Counted from the stretch's first letter, positions 52,737 to 62,176 are shown. The stretch: 64,000 nucleotides of DNA from Amycolatopsis sp. (GCF_025464955.1 NZ_JAODNM010000079.1:46731-110730); one strand, 5' to 3'. The notes: generated by a model not told the origin, from the sequence alone. Translations and numbers: made by a program.

Positions 52737-53921
52737 CTACCGGCGGTCCAGACCGTCGGCGAAGCTGCGGTTCGGACTGCGGCGGTATTTGAGCCGGACG
52801 GCGAGCTTCTCGTACTTGTCGGCGACGTCGTCCCATTCGTAGCGGTCGAGGGACGCGATCTGCGCGTGCCCGCGGCCCTCGGTCGCGCTCGGATTGGCTT
52901 CGGCCTCGTCGCAGATCGCGGCGAGGTCCTCCGGCCGGGTGAAGTAGCGGCCGTATTCGCCGAGCACCTCGCGGTTGAAGTTGACGTCGAAGGCGGTGGT
53001 CGCCGTCCCGGCCCCCATGGCGCGGAGCAGCGACGGATTGGTCCCGCCGACGGAATGTCCGTGAATGTAGGTGAGCGCGTTCGAATAGAGCTGGTCGAGC
53101 AGCCGCTGGTCCCAGACCGACCCGAGCAGCCGGACACGCTGGTCACCGTCCGCGAGCTGCCTGATCGCCGCCGTATAACGGTCGGCATAAGGTGCGGCGC
53201 CGACCACGACCAGTGGCCGCCTCGCGCCGCTTCGCAGATAGCCCTCGACCGCGAGGTCGACATGGTTTTCCGGCTCGAACCGCGCGACGACCAGGTGGTA
53301 ACCGCCCGATTCCAAGCCGAGCCCGGCGAGGCGTTCGGCACCGGAATCGGTGATGATCGGGGCGCCGTAGGGAATGTAATCGGTCGAAACGGAGAATCGC
53401 TCCGTGTAGTAGTCCTGGATCCCGGCCGCGTCGGCGATCAGCGCGTCGGACCAGCGCACCGCCAGCGCTTCGGCCGCGCGGTAGTAACGCTGCCCCAAAC
53501 CGCTCCACTTGGCGCGTTTCCACTCGAGACCGTCGACGTGGGTCACCACCGGAATGCCGCGCAACCGCAGGAACGGCAGCAAAGGCGCGTTCGCGGCGTT
53601 GAACACGAAAGCGACATCGGGCCGGTGGAAGTTGGCGTGCACCACCGACAATGCCGTGTGGCTCAGGGTTTCCAGGGTTTTGCGGCGGAGCGCGGGCAAG
53701 TGCACCAGTCGCATCCCGAGGTGCTCGGTGGCGTCGGCGTCCAACTCGTATTCGGTGTCGAAACCCGGAGAGCCGTTCCCGTGTGGATCTTCCGCGCGGC
53801 GGCAATAGACGGTGACTTGGTGGCCGAGCTTGACCAGGCGCAGGCCGACCTCTTCGACACAGGTTTCGAAGCCGCCATAGCGTGCGGGGACACCGCGCGT
53901 GCCGATCATCGCAATGCGCAT
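52737..53921 (-). CDS. Glycosyltransferase family 1/4 with DUF1972 N-terminus
   Basis: 394 residues. IAMIGTRGVPARYGGFETCVEEV at the start is the DUF1972 signature of capsule rhamnosyl- or glucosyltransferases of the WchF/Cps2T type. Donor site region LYSNALTYIHGHSVGGTNPSLLRAMGAG near 285. Cytoplasmic enzyme adding a sugar to a lipid-linked repeat. 49 bases upstream of the beta-propeller gene; divergent from the Wzy-like operon. Confidence 0.9.
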   Translation of the reverse strand: MRIAMIGTRGVPARYGGFETCVEEVGLRLVKLGHQVTVYCRRAEDPHGNGSPGFDTEYELDADATEHLGMRLVHLPALRRKTLETLSHTALSVVHANFHRPDVAFVFNAANAPLLPFLRLRGIPVVTHVDGLEWKRAKWSGLGQRYYRAAEALAVRWSDALIADAAGIQDYYTERFSVSTDYIPYGAPIITDSGAERLAGLGLESGGYHLVVARFEPENHVDLAVEGYLRSGARRPLVVVGAAPYADRYTAAIRQLADGDQRVRLLGSVWDQRLLDQLYSNALTYIHGHSVGGTNPSLLRAMGAGTATTAFDVNFNREVLGEYGRYFTRPEDLAAICDEAEANPSATEGRGHAQIASLDRYEWDDVADKYEKLAVRLKYRRSPNRSFADGLDRR

Positions 53922-54132
53922 CGCTCGCCCATCACCTCTGGGGGTCGAAACCGGGGGAATTCACTCGAACAAGCCGGACCGGCTGGCTCCCGTCACCGAA
54001 AGCGCAACACCGGCCGACTCTATCGTGTGTCATCCTGGTAATAACGGTGACCAGGTACTTCGTTACATTGTCCGTGGCCGTTCTCGGCCACCTGCTTGCA
54101 CGCGCCCGAGCAGGAGCAGCGGAGAGGCACCG

Positions 54133-55416
54133 ATGAACCCCGGCGAAACATCACCTGAACAGGCCTTGACCACGAGGTCCAGTCCAGTTGTCCGTTCCGC
54201 CGCCTACTGGCCGATGGTGTGCGTTCTCACACTGATCGTCGCCAGCGACTACAAGTTCCGCCTGCGCGCGGACGATCAGGCCGTGTCCGGCAACGCCGAT
54301 CCGTTCGTCCTCCTCGAAATCGGACTTTACGGCGTTGTCGCCCTCTTCCTGTTCCTCAAGTTCCGTCCGGGCACCGGGATCCGCCGCACGAACGCCATCA
54401 CCTACCTGGCGTACGCCTACACGGCCGTCCTGGTCTGCTCAGCCTTCTACTCCCCTTACCTGGCGCTCGCGCTCGTTCGGGGCGCCCAGGTGGTCGTGGT
54501 CCTCTCGCTGTGCCGGTCGATCGCCCGGCACGCGACCCTGGCCGACATGCACCGGATCGCCCACGGCTTCGCCGGTCTGATGGCCGGTTCGGTGCTCTTC
54601 GGGCTGGCCGTGCCGTTCCCGCAGCTGCCGACCCAGATCGGGCGCTTCACCTGGCTCTACGTGCATCCCGTGCAGGCAGGCGAGATGCTGGCGGTCGGGG
54701 TCGTCGTGCTCGCGGGTTACGTGGTCACCTACGGGCTCGACAGACCGGGTCCACGCTGGCGGCTGCCGGTTTACCTGGTTCTCCTGGTGATCTGTGGCGG
54801 CGGACTGGTCGCGACCCAGACCCGCGGCGCGGTGATCGGGGCCATCGTCGGGGTGTTCGTGGTGGTGTGGACGAGGTGGCGCGGGCAGCGCAAGGTCGAG
54901 GCCGGGGTCGTGGTCGCGGTGCTGCTGGTCATCTTCGCGCTGACCAGCTCCTCCGCCATCGAATCGTTCTTCGCGCGGGGCGAGTCCCTCCAGCGACTGT
55001 CCACATTGAACTCCCGGACCGACCTCTGGGCCTACGCGTTCAACCTGTTCCCCGAACACCCACTGTATGGTTTCGGGCTGACGGCGTCGCGCGGCCTGTT
55101 CCTCGACGCCATCGGCCTCGGCGGCGGGCACAACGCGCTGGTCAACATCCTGATCGACACCGGGCTGGTGGGCGCGCTGATCTGGGCCGCGCTACTGGTG
55201 GTGATCCTGCGCTCGGCCAGCAAGCTGGCCAAGAACACCCAGCGCCCCGAGCTTCGAGTCGACCGCGGGATCATCCTCGCGGTGATGCTGTGCCTGCTGG
55301 CGGACTCGGTGTTCACCCAGGAGCTCGGCGCTCCGGCGAACGTGGCCTGCACCTGGCTCTTCGTCGTCGTCGCCTGGTTGAACCTGGCCGCACGGCCCGT
55401 TGAGAGTGCGCGATGA
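54133..55416 (+). CDS. O-antigen ligase/Wzy-like polymerase
   Basis: 427 residues, about ten to eleven membrane segments. The long loop TWLYVHPVQAGEMLAVGVV and the late NLFPEHPLYGFGLTASRG, then GGHNALVNILIDTGLVGA are the O-antigen-ligase family pattern (HN.....G..G). It would polymerise or ligate polysaccharide repeats outside the membrane. GGAGAGG before ATG; ATGA overlap with the next glycosyltransferase. Confidence 0.88.
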   Translation: MNPGETSPEQALTTRSSPVVRSAAYWPMVCVLTLIVASDYKFRLRADDQAVSGNADPFVLLEIGLYGVVALFLFLKFRPGTGIRRTNAITYLAYAYTAVLVCSAFYSPYLALALVRGAQVVVVLSLCRSIARHATLADMHRIAHGFAGLMAGSVLFGLAVPFPQLPTQIGRFTWLYVHPVQAGEMLAVGVVVLAGYVVTYGLDRPGPRWRLPVYLVLLVICGGGLVATQTRGAVIGAIVGVFVVVWTRWRGQRKVEAGVVVAVLLVIFALTSSSAIESFFARGESLQRLSTLNSRTDLWAYAFNLFPEHPLYGFGLTASRGLFLDAIGLGGGHNALVNILIDTGLVGALIWAALLVVILRSASKLAKNTQRPELRVDRGIILAVMLCLLADSVFTQELGAPANVACTWLFVVVAWLNLAARPVESAR

Positions 55417-56555
55417 ACGGCGGCACGATCCTGCTCGCCCATGCCTCTTCCGAGCTCTACGGCTCCGACCGCGTCTTCCTCGAGTCCGTGCACGCCGCGA
55501 TCGCCACCGGCCGTCCGGTCGTCGTCACGCTCCCCCAAGACGGGCCGCTGGTCGCCGAGGTCGGCAAGGCCGGGGCCGAAGTGACGTTCTGCCCGACACC
55601 GATCCTGCGCAAGGCCGCGCTGCGTCCGGCAGGGCTGCTCAGACTGGTCGTCGACGCGGTCCGCGCGCTCGGACCGATGATCCGGCTCCTCCGCCGGACG
55701 CGGCCGGAGACCGTCTACGTCAACACTGTGACCGTGCCGCTGTGGTTCCCGCTGGCCAGGCTGGCCGGCGCGCAGGTTCTCGCCCACGTGCACGAGGCCG
55801 AGGACGCGGTACCCAGGCCCATCCGGTTCGCGCTGGCCGTGCCGTTGCTGGCCGCGCATACGGTGGTGGTCAACAGCCGCGCCACCGGCGCCGTGCTGGG
55901 CGCGGCCTTGCCCCGGCTCCGCGCGCGCACCGAACTCGTCTACAACGGCGTTCCGGGCCCGGAGAAGGTGACCGAACACCGTGAAGCCGCTGAGCCACTG
56001 CGGATCCTGCTCGTCGGGCGCGTCTCACCACGCAAGGGGACGGACGTCGCCGTCGACGCGCTGGCCGCGCTTCGGCGCGACGGGGTCAAGGCGGAACTCG
56101 AGATCGTCGGCTCGATTTTCCCCGGATACGAATGGTTCGAAGCGGACGTGCGCGCCGCGATCGAGGCCGGCGGTCTCGCGGATTCGGTGCGCTTCGCCGG
56201 TTTCCACGACGACGTCTGGGGTGCCTACGAACGGGCCGACATCGCGCTGGTGCCCTCACGCGTCGAACCGTTCGGCAACACCGCTGTCGAAGCGCAGCTC
56301 GCCGGTGTGCCCGTGATCGTCAGCGATGCGCAGGGGCTGCCCGAAACCGTCGACGGCGGTCGTCGCGGCACGATCGTGCCCGCCGGGGACGCCGCCGCGC
56401 TGGCCGACGCGATCCGAAACCTCGCCGGGGATTGGCCTGCCGCGAGACTGCGGGCCGAATTGGCACGCGACGAGGCCGAAGGCAAGTTCTCGGTCGAGCG
56501 CTACCGGCAGGAAATCGCCGGCCTACTATCCACCACAGCAAAGCAGGTCACGTGA
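55413..56555 (+). CDS. GT4 family glycosyltransferase
   Basis: 380 residues. GT-B fold: N-terminal ILLAHASSELYGSDRVFLES, hinge YNGVPGPEKV, then ILLVGRVSPRKGTDVAVDALAAL and the donor motif ALVPSRVEPFGNTAVEAQLAGVPVI (E-x7-E) near residue 285. Retaining transferase using a nucleotide sugar. Overlaps upstream by ATGA and the lipoprotein gene by GTGA. Confidence 0.93.
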   Translation: MNGGTILLAHASSELYGSDRVFLESVHAAIATGRPVVVTLPQDGPLVAEVGKAGAEVTFCPTPILRKAALRPAGLLRLVVDAVRALGPMIRLLRRTRPETVYVNTVTVPLWFPLARLAGAQVLAHVHEAEDAVPRPIRFALAVPLLAAHTVVVNSRATGAVLGAALPRLRARTELVYNGVPGPEKVTEHREAAEPLRILLVGRVSPRKGTDVAVDALAALRRDGVKAELEIVGSIFPGYEWFEADVRAAIEAGGLADSVRFAGFHDDVWGAYERADIALVPSRVEPFGNTAVEAQLAGVPVIVSDAQGLPETVDGGRRGTIVPAGDAAALADAIRNLAGDWPAARLRAELARDEAEGKFSVERYRQEIAGLLSTTAKQVT

Positions 56556-57193
56556 AGCGCCTACCGCTGCTCGCACTCCCCCTCGTAGTCCTTTTTGGAC
56601 TTTCAGCTTGTACGACCGGCGGCTCGGCGACTCCGTCGCTTCCGCCCGGCGCCGAGGCCCAACCTGCCATGGGCGCCTGGTCGCCGGCCCAGTCCGGCTT
56701 GATCGCGGCGACCGGCGACCCGATGGTCATGCCGAGCACGCCGGGATTCAGCTCTGGGGTGCTCTACGTCAGCCGGGTGTACGTGGACCAGACGCGCGCC
56801 GCGCACACCGCTCAGCTCGCGGTCATCACCGCGGGCGAGGGCATCTCCCATGCGTTCATCGGCGTCTACGACCCCGCGGGTGGGCGCCTGCTCGCCTCGA
56901 CAGCCGACCTTTCGTCCTCGCTGGGTACCGCCGGCGTCCTGCAGGCTCCGCTCACCTCTGAAATGGCCGCGCAGCAGAGGAACAAGGAGCTCTGGCTGGT
57001 GCTGCTGATCGGGGGGATGACCAAGTCCCCGACTTTCATCGGCGGCCGGGAGTATGGCTCCAACCTGGGTCTGACCGGCGACTACCGGCTCTGGACCTCG
57101 ACCGGGAGCACGTTCACGGCGCTGCCCTCGGCCATTCCCCAGCTCAAGGTGCCCGCGCACGGGTCGATCCCGTTCATCGCGGTCGGCCCCTGA
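56552..57193 (+). CDS. Lipoprotein of unknown function
   Basis: 213 residues from the GTG at 56552 (GTGA overlap). Signal KRLPLLALPLVVLFGLSACTTGG with lipobox LSAC, Cys near residue 20. The rest is beta-rich (GVLYVSRVYVDQT, HAFIGVYDPAGG) with no recognised family. Last gene of the Wzy-GT4 operon; an envelope role in polymer export or attachment is inferred. Confidence 0.78.
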   Translation: MKRLPLLALPLVVLFGLSACTTGGSATPSLPPGAEAQPAMGAWSPAQSGLIAATGDPMVMPSTPGFSSGVLYVSRVYVDQTRAAHTAQLAVITAGEGISHAFIGVYDPAGGRLLASTADLSSSLGTAGVLQAPLTSEMAAQQRNKELWLVLLIGGMTKSPTFIGGREYGSNLGLTGDYRLWTSTGSTFTALPSAIPQLKVPAHGSIPFIAVGP

Positions 57194-57242
57194 GCCTCGG
57201 GGCCGCTGAGTCTGGGAACCTGCTGAGTTGGGGTCCCGGCCG

Positions 57243-57254
57243 TACATTCATGAC
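57243..57254 (+). promoter_or_regulatory. Probable leaderless promoter -10 of the acyl-CoA dehydrogenase gene
   Basis: TACATT at 57243-57248, then 6 bases, then GTG at 57255; no ribosome site. Confidence 0.55.
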
Positions 57255-58412
57255 GTGAGCAAGCTGAGCGACGTCGAACAGGCCATTGTCGACACCGTGC
57301 GCGAGTTCGTCGACCGCGAAGTACGGCCGGTGGCCCGGGAGCTAGAACACGCCGATGAGTACCCGGAACAACTCATCGAGCAGATGAAGCGAATGGGCGT
57401 CTTCGGGCTGGCGATCCCCGAGCCGTATGGCGATGTCGCCGTGTCGACACCCTGCTATGTGGAGGTGACCGAGCAGCTCGCCCGCGGCTGGATGAGCCTG
57501 GCCGGAGCGATGGGCGGGCATACCGTCGTCGCCAAGCTTCTGCTCATGTTCGGTACGGACGCGCAGAAGCAGCGTTATCTCCCCAGGATGGCCACCGGCG
57601 AGATCCGCGCGACCATGGCGCTGACCGAACCGTCCGGCGGCTCCGACCTGCAGGCGTTGACCACCACCGCACGCCGCGACGGCAATGGTTACCTGGTCAA
57701 CGGGGCCAAGACGTGGATCACCAACGCCCGCCGCTCCCAGCTTGTCGCGCTCCTGTGCAAGACCGATCCCCACATCGAGCCGCGTCATGCGGGCATCAGC
57801 ATCCTGCTCGTCGAACCTGGTGAAGGATTCGTCGTCTCCAAGGACTTGCCGAAACTCGGCTACAAGGGCGTCGAGAGCTGCGAGTTGTCCTTCGACGACT
57901 ACCGCGCACCGGCGAGCGCGCTGCTCGGCGGTGAAGAGGGCCACGGCTTCGCGCAGATGATGAAAGGCCTTGAGATCGGCCGGATCCAGGTCGCGTCGCG
58001 CGCGCTCGGCGTCGGGCGGGCGGCGCTGGACGACTCCTTGCGTTACGCCCAGGAACGCGAGACCTTCGGCAAGCCGATCTGGAAGCACCAGTCGATCGGC
58101 AACTACCTCGCCGACATGGCGACCAAGTACACCGCCGCCCGCCAACTCGTCCTCTACGCGGCCGAGCGCTACGACGCCGGCGACCGGTGCGACCTCGAAG
58201 CGGGTATGGCGAAGCTGTTCGCGTCCGAAACCGCGATGGAGATCGCCCTGAACGCCGTCCGGGTACACGGCGGCTACGGCTACTCCACGGAGTTCGACGT
58301 CGAACGCTACTTCCGCGACGCGCCGCTGATGATCGTCGGCGAAGGCACCAACGAGATCCAACGCAACGTCATCGCCGCCCAACTCGTCGCCCGCGGCGGC
58401 GTGACGACTTAG
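57255..58412 (+). CDS. Acyl-CoA dehydrogenase
   Basis: 385 residues from the GTG at 57255 (a TTG at 57228 would add 9 residues). FAD enzyme for alpha,beta-desaturation of acyl-CoA in fatty-acid or branched-chain catabolism. Seen: MALTEPSGGSDLQAL (FAD/substrate contact) near residue 127, KTWITNA, VRVHGGYGYSTEFDVERYFRDA and the end motif IVGEGTNEIQRNVIA, whose Glu is the likely catalytic base. Chain-length specificity not readable. Monocistronic. Confidence 0.94.
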   Translation: MSKLSDVEQAIVDTVREFVDREVRPVARELEHADEYPEQLIEQMKRMGVFGLAIPEPYGDVAVSTPCYVEVTEQLARGWMSLAGAMGGHTVVAKLLLMFGTDAQKQRYLPRMATGEIRATMALTEPSGGSDLQALTTTARRDGNGYLVNGAKTWITNARRSQLVALLCKTDPHIEPRHAGISILLVEPGEGFVVSKDLPKLGYKGVESCELSFDDYRAPASALLGGEEGHGFAQMMKGLEIGRIQVASRALGVGRAALDDSLRYAQERETFGKPIWKHQSIGNYLADMATKYTAARQLVLYAAERYDAGDRCDLEAGMAKLFASETAMEIALNAVRVHGGYGYSTEFDVERYFRDAPLMIVGEGTNEIQRNVIAAQLVARGGVTT

Positions 58413-59133
58413 GGCAGAACGGGCGGGACAGGAAGTAAACGAAGGCAATACCATACCCAAGGGTTGCGAACCAACATCACTCCCACTATGGTTTCGGGTA
58501 ACGAGGATCACAGACGAGCACCGGCTGGGCACGCACCGCAAGGTCCGCCGGATCAGGAGGAAGACGAACCCGAGGATCAGCGAGGCACGACCGGACAGTG
58601 ACTCTTCCTGCCCCGCCGCGCCATTCCCAGGTTCACACCTTCACTATTTCAACTCCGCGTAACATGCCGGACTTGAAATCTTTTCTATTCGCGCACTTGC
58701 GCTGAACACTGCCCCTCAGGCAATTGTTTCACTAACGTGAAATTAACACGCGGACACTCTTGGAGGAGTTCACGTCCAGGTTCAATCCGGACGTGAAACC
58801 ACATGCGCCGCCCTTGACCCACCAACACTGTGGTCCCGCGCGTCCCACCGGCCCCCACCCCCGCAGATTTCCACACCTGGGCACCATAAGTGCTGGTAGA
58901 GACGGGTTTTCCAATACCGAAGGCGGCGGGATCTTCGGGGGTACCGAACCGCACCGAACCCCGCCCCCGGGTACCCGAACCATGCGGCGGGTAACCACAG
59001 TATTTGGGTTTGACGTTGGCTTATTGTTGACTTGCTTTGACGTCGTCACCCATAGTGTGAATAAGAAACGAGGCAGTGATTCTCCCGCAATAACGGAAGA
59101 TCTCCAGCCGGACGAAGAGAGGAATGGTCACCG
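58413..59133. other. 721-base non-coding region upstream of the PAS-LuxR gene
   Basis: No credible ORF. The part 58660-58760 is unusually A/T-rich for this genome. A 9-bp stem (TTCACGTCC 58769-58777/GGACGTGAA 58789-58797) with 11-base loop lies in it. A promoter is likely near 59027-59056. A small RNA or multi-site promoter is possible. Confidence 0.5.
59027..59056 (+). promoter_or_regulatory. Sigma-70-like promoter of the PAS-LuxR gene
   Basis: TTGACT at 59027-59032 and CATAGT at 59051-59056 with an 18-base spacer, about 78 bases before the ATG. TTGACG also occurs at 59010 and 59037. Confidence 0.5.
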
Positions 59134-59826
59134 ATGAGTACAGCCACCGTAATCAGCTTGGTCAACCGAACAAGCAGCGCTGTCACGGCACCCAGGCCCG
59201 ATGGCTTCACCGACGTGTTCCGCTCGTTCTTCGACCGATCGGGGATGTGCCTGGCGAGCCTGGACCCGCGAGGCCGGGTCGTCGAGGCCAACGTGGACTT
59301 CTTCCGCCAGTTCGGCCGCTCGCCTTCGGAGGTGTCGGGCCTCAGCTTCTACGACCTGCTGCACCCGAGTGTGCGGGAGCGGGTCGAGCAGCAATTCGCC
59401 CGGTTGACCGAAGGCCGGCGCGCACGGTTCGCCGACCCGATGGTCGCGGTTCGCCCCGGCAACTCGGCCTTCACCGCCGAACTGACCGGCATCGCCGTGC
59501 ACGGGCAGAACGGACAGGTCGAGAGCATCACGGTGCTGGTTCGCCCGGAAAAGTCCGAGAACGACCCGCAACTGCTGACCGGCCGCAAGAAGCTGCTGAC
59601 CGCGATGGACGCGCGGATCCTCGAAGGTGTCGCCTCCGGCGTCTCCACCGTCCAGCTCGCGGCGACACTGTTCCTCAGTCGCGGTGGCGTGGAGTACCAC
59701 GTCAGCACGCTGCTGCGGAAGCTGAAGGTGTCGAACCGCCCGGCTCTGGTGTCGAAGGCGTACTCGATGGGCGTCTTCGCGGTCGGCGCGTGGCCGCCGC
59801 GGGTCCTGCCCGACTACGTCAAGTAG
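59134..59826 (+). CDS. PAS-LuxR transcriptional regulator
   Basis: 230 residues. PAS domain about 27-135 (FFDRSGMCLASLDPRGRVVEANVDFFRQFG, in parts). LuxR-type HTH near 155-215: DARILEGVASGVSTVQLAATLFLSRGGVEYHVSTLLRKLKV. This two-domain layout is common in actinobacteria, including pathway-specific regulators of antibiotic clusters, though no such cluster is adjacent. AGAGAGG upstream; a perfect palindrome ends the gene. Confidence 0.92.
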   Translation: MSTATVISLVNRTSSAVTAPRPDGFTDVFRSFFDRSGMCLASLDPRGRVVEANVDFFRQFGRSPSEVSGLSFYDLLHPSVRERVEQQFARLTEGRRARFADPMVAVRPGNSAFTAELTGIAVHGQNGQVESITVLVRPEKSENDPQLLTGRKKLLTAMDARILEGVASGVSTVQLAATLFLSRGGVEYHVSTLLRKLKVSNRPALVSKAYSMGVFAVGAWPPRVLPDYVK

Positions 59827-59843
59827 CCCGACTTTCCCACCAT

Positions 59844-59871
59844 CTCAGGGGACCCCGCGGGGTCCCCTGAG
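59844..59871 (+). terminator. Perfect 28-base palindrome terminator
   Basis: CTCAGGGGACCCCG at 59844-59857 with exact complement at 59858-59871, then TCGTTT, 18 bases after the PAS-LuxR stop and just before the convergent small gene. Confidence 0.8.
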
Positions 59872-59888
59872 TCGTTTGCCAGGTGCGA

Positions 59889-60131
59889 CTAGGTGAGCTT
59901 TCCGGCGGAGTCGGCCAGCGTCGTCCGAACCGCGCGCTCCACGAGAATCGGGACGTACACGTGGATCCGCGCGCCTTCGAACCGCGCCCGCTCGCGCTGG
60001 ACGAGGTCGTGCACCGAGGACGGGCCGACCTTGTCGTAGTCGTGGGTGAGCCGGCCTTCAAGCTCGGCGAGCTGGGTGTCCAACTGCTCGGACGCCATCG
60101 CGTCCATCGTGGGGACCTTCATCAGAGCCAC
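59889..60131 (-). CDS. Three-helix-bundle dimerisation domain protein
   Basis: 80 residues at most (GTG at 60131; in-frame ATGs at 60122 and 60107 are possible). LDTQLAELEGRLTHDYDKVGPSSVHDLVQRERARFEGARIHVYVPILVERAVRTTL, in parts, is the pattern of the short helical-bundle proteins common in actinobacteria. Role unknown; no partner evident. Confidence 0.75.
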   Translation of the reverse strand: MALMKVPTMDAMASEQLDTQLAELEGRLTHDYDKVGPSSVHDLVQRERARFEGARIHVYVPILVERAVRTTLADSAGKLT

Positions 60132-60236
60132 CGTCCGTCCAACGCCTCGTGGTCGTACCTACCGCTCTGCCGACGAGTAGATAGCACTGAGATGAACACA
60201 AGGTGAACGACGGCTTGGTGGCGCTCGCGCGCGAGT

Positions 60237-60288
60237 GACTCGAGGGACGTTTAGTACAGATCATTTGTATCGGGGGACGTTTCGTACA
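60237..60288. repeat. Intergenic repeat related to the 16201 palindrome, with 15-bp direct repeats
   Basis: Shares GACTCGAGGGAC and the later GTAC..ATCATT.GTA with 16201-16225. It holds two copies of GGGACGTTTNGTACA, at 60244 and 60274, exactly 30 bp apart. No gene around it. Confidence 0.55.
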
Positions 60289-60326
60289 CAAGGGCACCGG
60301 ACCCGCCGTGCGCCGAAGACCCCCGC

Positions 60327-60638
60327 TTACGCCGAGGTGGCCGGGCGGTCCGGTGCGGCCAGCGGCCAGCCGCCGGCGGCGAGCCTCGCCCGCACGCGGG
60401 CGACGTCCACGTCGAGCGGCCGCTCGTGAGTCACGTTGCCGATGGCCTCGCGGACGGCGTGCGCCGAGGCCGAATCGCCGGCACCGACCAGTTCGTCCGC
60501 GATCTCGGCGATCTCCGTGTCGGTGAGCTGGCTGGACAGCAGCGCGAACAGGGGAACGTAGTCCTGAGCCGGGACACCCTCGGGATATCCCGCCCGCAGC
60601 CAGCCGACGATCGACGCCAACACAGGTGGCAACGCCAT
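60327..60638 (-). CDS. DUF3349 family protein
   Basis: 103 residues. LASIVGWLRAGYPEGVPAQDYVPLFALLSSQLTDTEIAEIADEL, in parts, is the DUF3349 (Rv0543c-like) helical domain. Third gene of a PiT-associated run: PiT, 85-residue membrane protein, this gene. Function unknown, but the neighbours tie it to phosphate uptake by position only. Confidence 0.85.
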   Translation of the reverse strand: MALPPVLASIVGWLRAGYPEGVPAQDYVPLFALLSSQLTDTEIAEIADELVGAGDSASAHAVREAIGNVTHERPLDVDVARVRARLAAGGWPLAAPDRPATSA

Positions 60639-60689
60639 GGGATCAAACCCTTCCGCAGTGGAGGTCGGCCGCGCCGGCGCTGACGGCCA

Positions 60690-60947
60690 TCAGCTGCCCT
60701 TGACAATGAAGTAGATACCCCAGCCGACAGCGGCCAGTACGACCACGAAACACACCACGGCGGCGGCGACCCCGATCGGGTTGCCCCCGACCATCCGCTC
60801 GGAGTCGCCGTTCACGGTGTCGCCACCGCGGCCCGGCAGGCTCAGCGCGCGCAGGCCGACGGCGAACAGAGCCGGCAGGCCCGCACCGGCGATCAACCCG
60901 ACGACCACGATCCGCCACAAGGCGCTCAGATCAACCCAGGAGTTCAC
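60690..60947 (-). CDS. Small membrane protein next to PiT
   Basis: 85 residues from the GTG at 60947 (GGAGAACC upstream). Two membrane segments, about 12-30 and 56-78, joined by a Gly-rich loop (GRGGDTVNGDSER). Starts 19 bases after the PiT stop. Possibly an accessory of the transporter; no family recognised. Confidence 0.72.
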   Translation of the reverse strand: MNSWVDLSALWRIVVVGLIAGAGLPALFAVGLRALSLPGRGGDTVNGDSERMVGGNPIGVAAAVVCFVVVLAAVGWGIYFIVKGS

Positions 60948-60966
60948 AGCTGGTTCTCCGTCTCGC

Positions 60967-62109
60967 TCAGACCGTGGCCGGGACCGGCGGCACGACCGTG
61001 CCGGTCCACTCGTCGTTGACATTGTCGTGGCTGACCGCGTTCTTGCGCGACCGCAGCCAGATGGTGAGCGCGACCGCGACCAGGAGCGCGAACACCACGA
61101 TCACGCCGGCGTCGCCGCCGATCACCGCGGCCAGCGCGTAGCTGCCGGCGCCGACCAAACCGGCGGCCGGCAGGGTGAACAGCCAAGCCGTCGCCATGCG
61201 CCCGGCGACGCCCCAGCGAACCTCGGCGCCCTTCTTGCCGATGCCGGTACCGAGGATCGAACCGGTCGCGACGTGCGTGGTCGACAGCGAGTAGCCGAAG
61301 TGGCTGGACAACAGCACGATCGCCGCCGAGGACGACTCCGCCGCCATGCCCTGCGGCGACTCGATTTCCACCAGCCCCTTGCCGAGCGTGCGGATGACGC
61401 GCCAGCCGCCGAGGTAGGTACCCGCGGCGATGGCGATCGCGCAGGTCAGGATCACCCAGAACGGCGCGCTGGCACCGGCGACGAGCGTGCCGTTGGCGAT
61501 CAGGGCCAGCGTGATGATGCCCATCGTCTTCTGCGCGTCGTTAGTGCCGTGGGCCAGCGAAACCATCGACGCCGACCCGATCTGCCCGATCCGGAAGCCC
61601 TTGCTGCGGACACCGTCGGTGACCTTGCGGCTGATCCGGTAGAGCAGGTAGGTGCCGGTCGCGGCAACGAGGCCGGCGATGACCGGCGAGAGCACGGCAG
61701 GGATGACGACCTTCTGGATCAGCCCGTGCCACTTGACCGCGCTGCCTCCGGCGGCGGCCAGGGTCGCGCCGACCACTCCGCCGATCAGGGCGTGCGAAGA
61801 GCTGGACGGGATACCGAAGAACCAGGTCAGCAGGTTCCAGATGATGCCACCGGCCAAACCGGCGAACACCACCGTCAAGGTCACCAGTTTCGTGTCGACC
61901 AGGCCGCTGGCGATCGTCGCGGCGACACTGAGCGAGAGGAACGCACCGACCAGGTTGAGCGCCCCCGAGAGGGCGACCGCCGTTCTCGGCCCCAGCGCGC
62001 CGGTCGCGATCGAAGTCGCCATCGCATTGCCGGTGTCGTGGAAGCCATTGGTGAAGTCGAACGCCAACGCCGTCACGACCACCAGAACAAGCAGTACGTC
62101 GTTACCCAT
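60967..62109 (-). CDS. pit: Inorganic phosphate transporter, PiT family
   Basis: 380 residues, about ten membrane segments. Two inverted PiT signatures: FDFTNGFHDTGNAMATSIATGALGP near 17-41 and SLAHGTNDAQKTMGI near 188. SSSSHALIGG is also typical. Proton- or cation-coupled low-affinity uptake of phosphate. No clear ribosome site before the ATG. First gene of a three-gene run with the 85-residue protein and DUF3349. Confidence 0.95.
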   Translation of the reverse strand: MGNDVLLVLVVVTALAFDFTNGFHDTGNAMATSIATGALGPRTAVALSGALNLVGAFLSLSVAATIASGLVDTKLVTLTVVFAGLAGGIIWNLLTWFFGIPSSSSHALIGGVVGATLAAAGGSAVKWHGLIQKVVIPAVLSPVIAGLVAATGTYLLYRISRKVTDGVRSKGFRIGQIGSASMVSLAHGTNDAQKTMGIITLALIANGTLVAGASAPFWVILTCAIAIAAGTYLGGWRVIRTLGKGLVEIESPQGMAAESSSAAIVLLSSHFGYSLSTTHVATGSILGTGIGKKGAEVRWGVAGRMATAWLFTLPAAGLVGAGSYALAAVIGGDAGVIVVFALLVAVALTIWLRSRKNAVSHDNVNDEWTGTVVPPVPATV

Positions 62110-62176
62110 GGCGACAGTGTCACGATTAAGACGGAAGACGTCGACAGCTCAGAGCCACTGTCTGGTCACATGTCAT

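Noticed and set aside
50255..54041. 825- and 510-codon plus-strand frames
   Set aside because: Shadows of the beta-helix, beta-propeller and glycosyltransferase genes.
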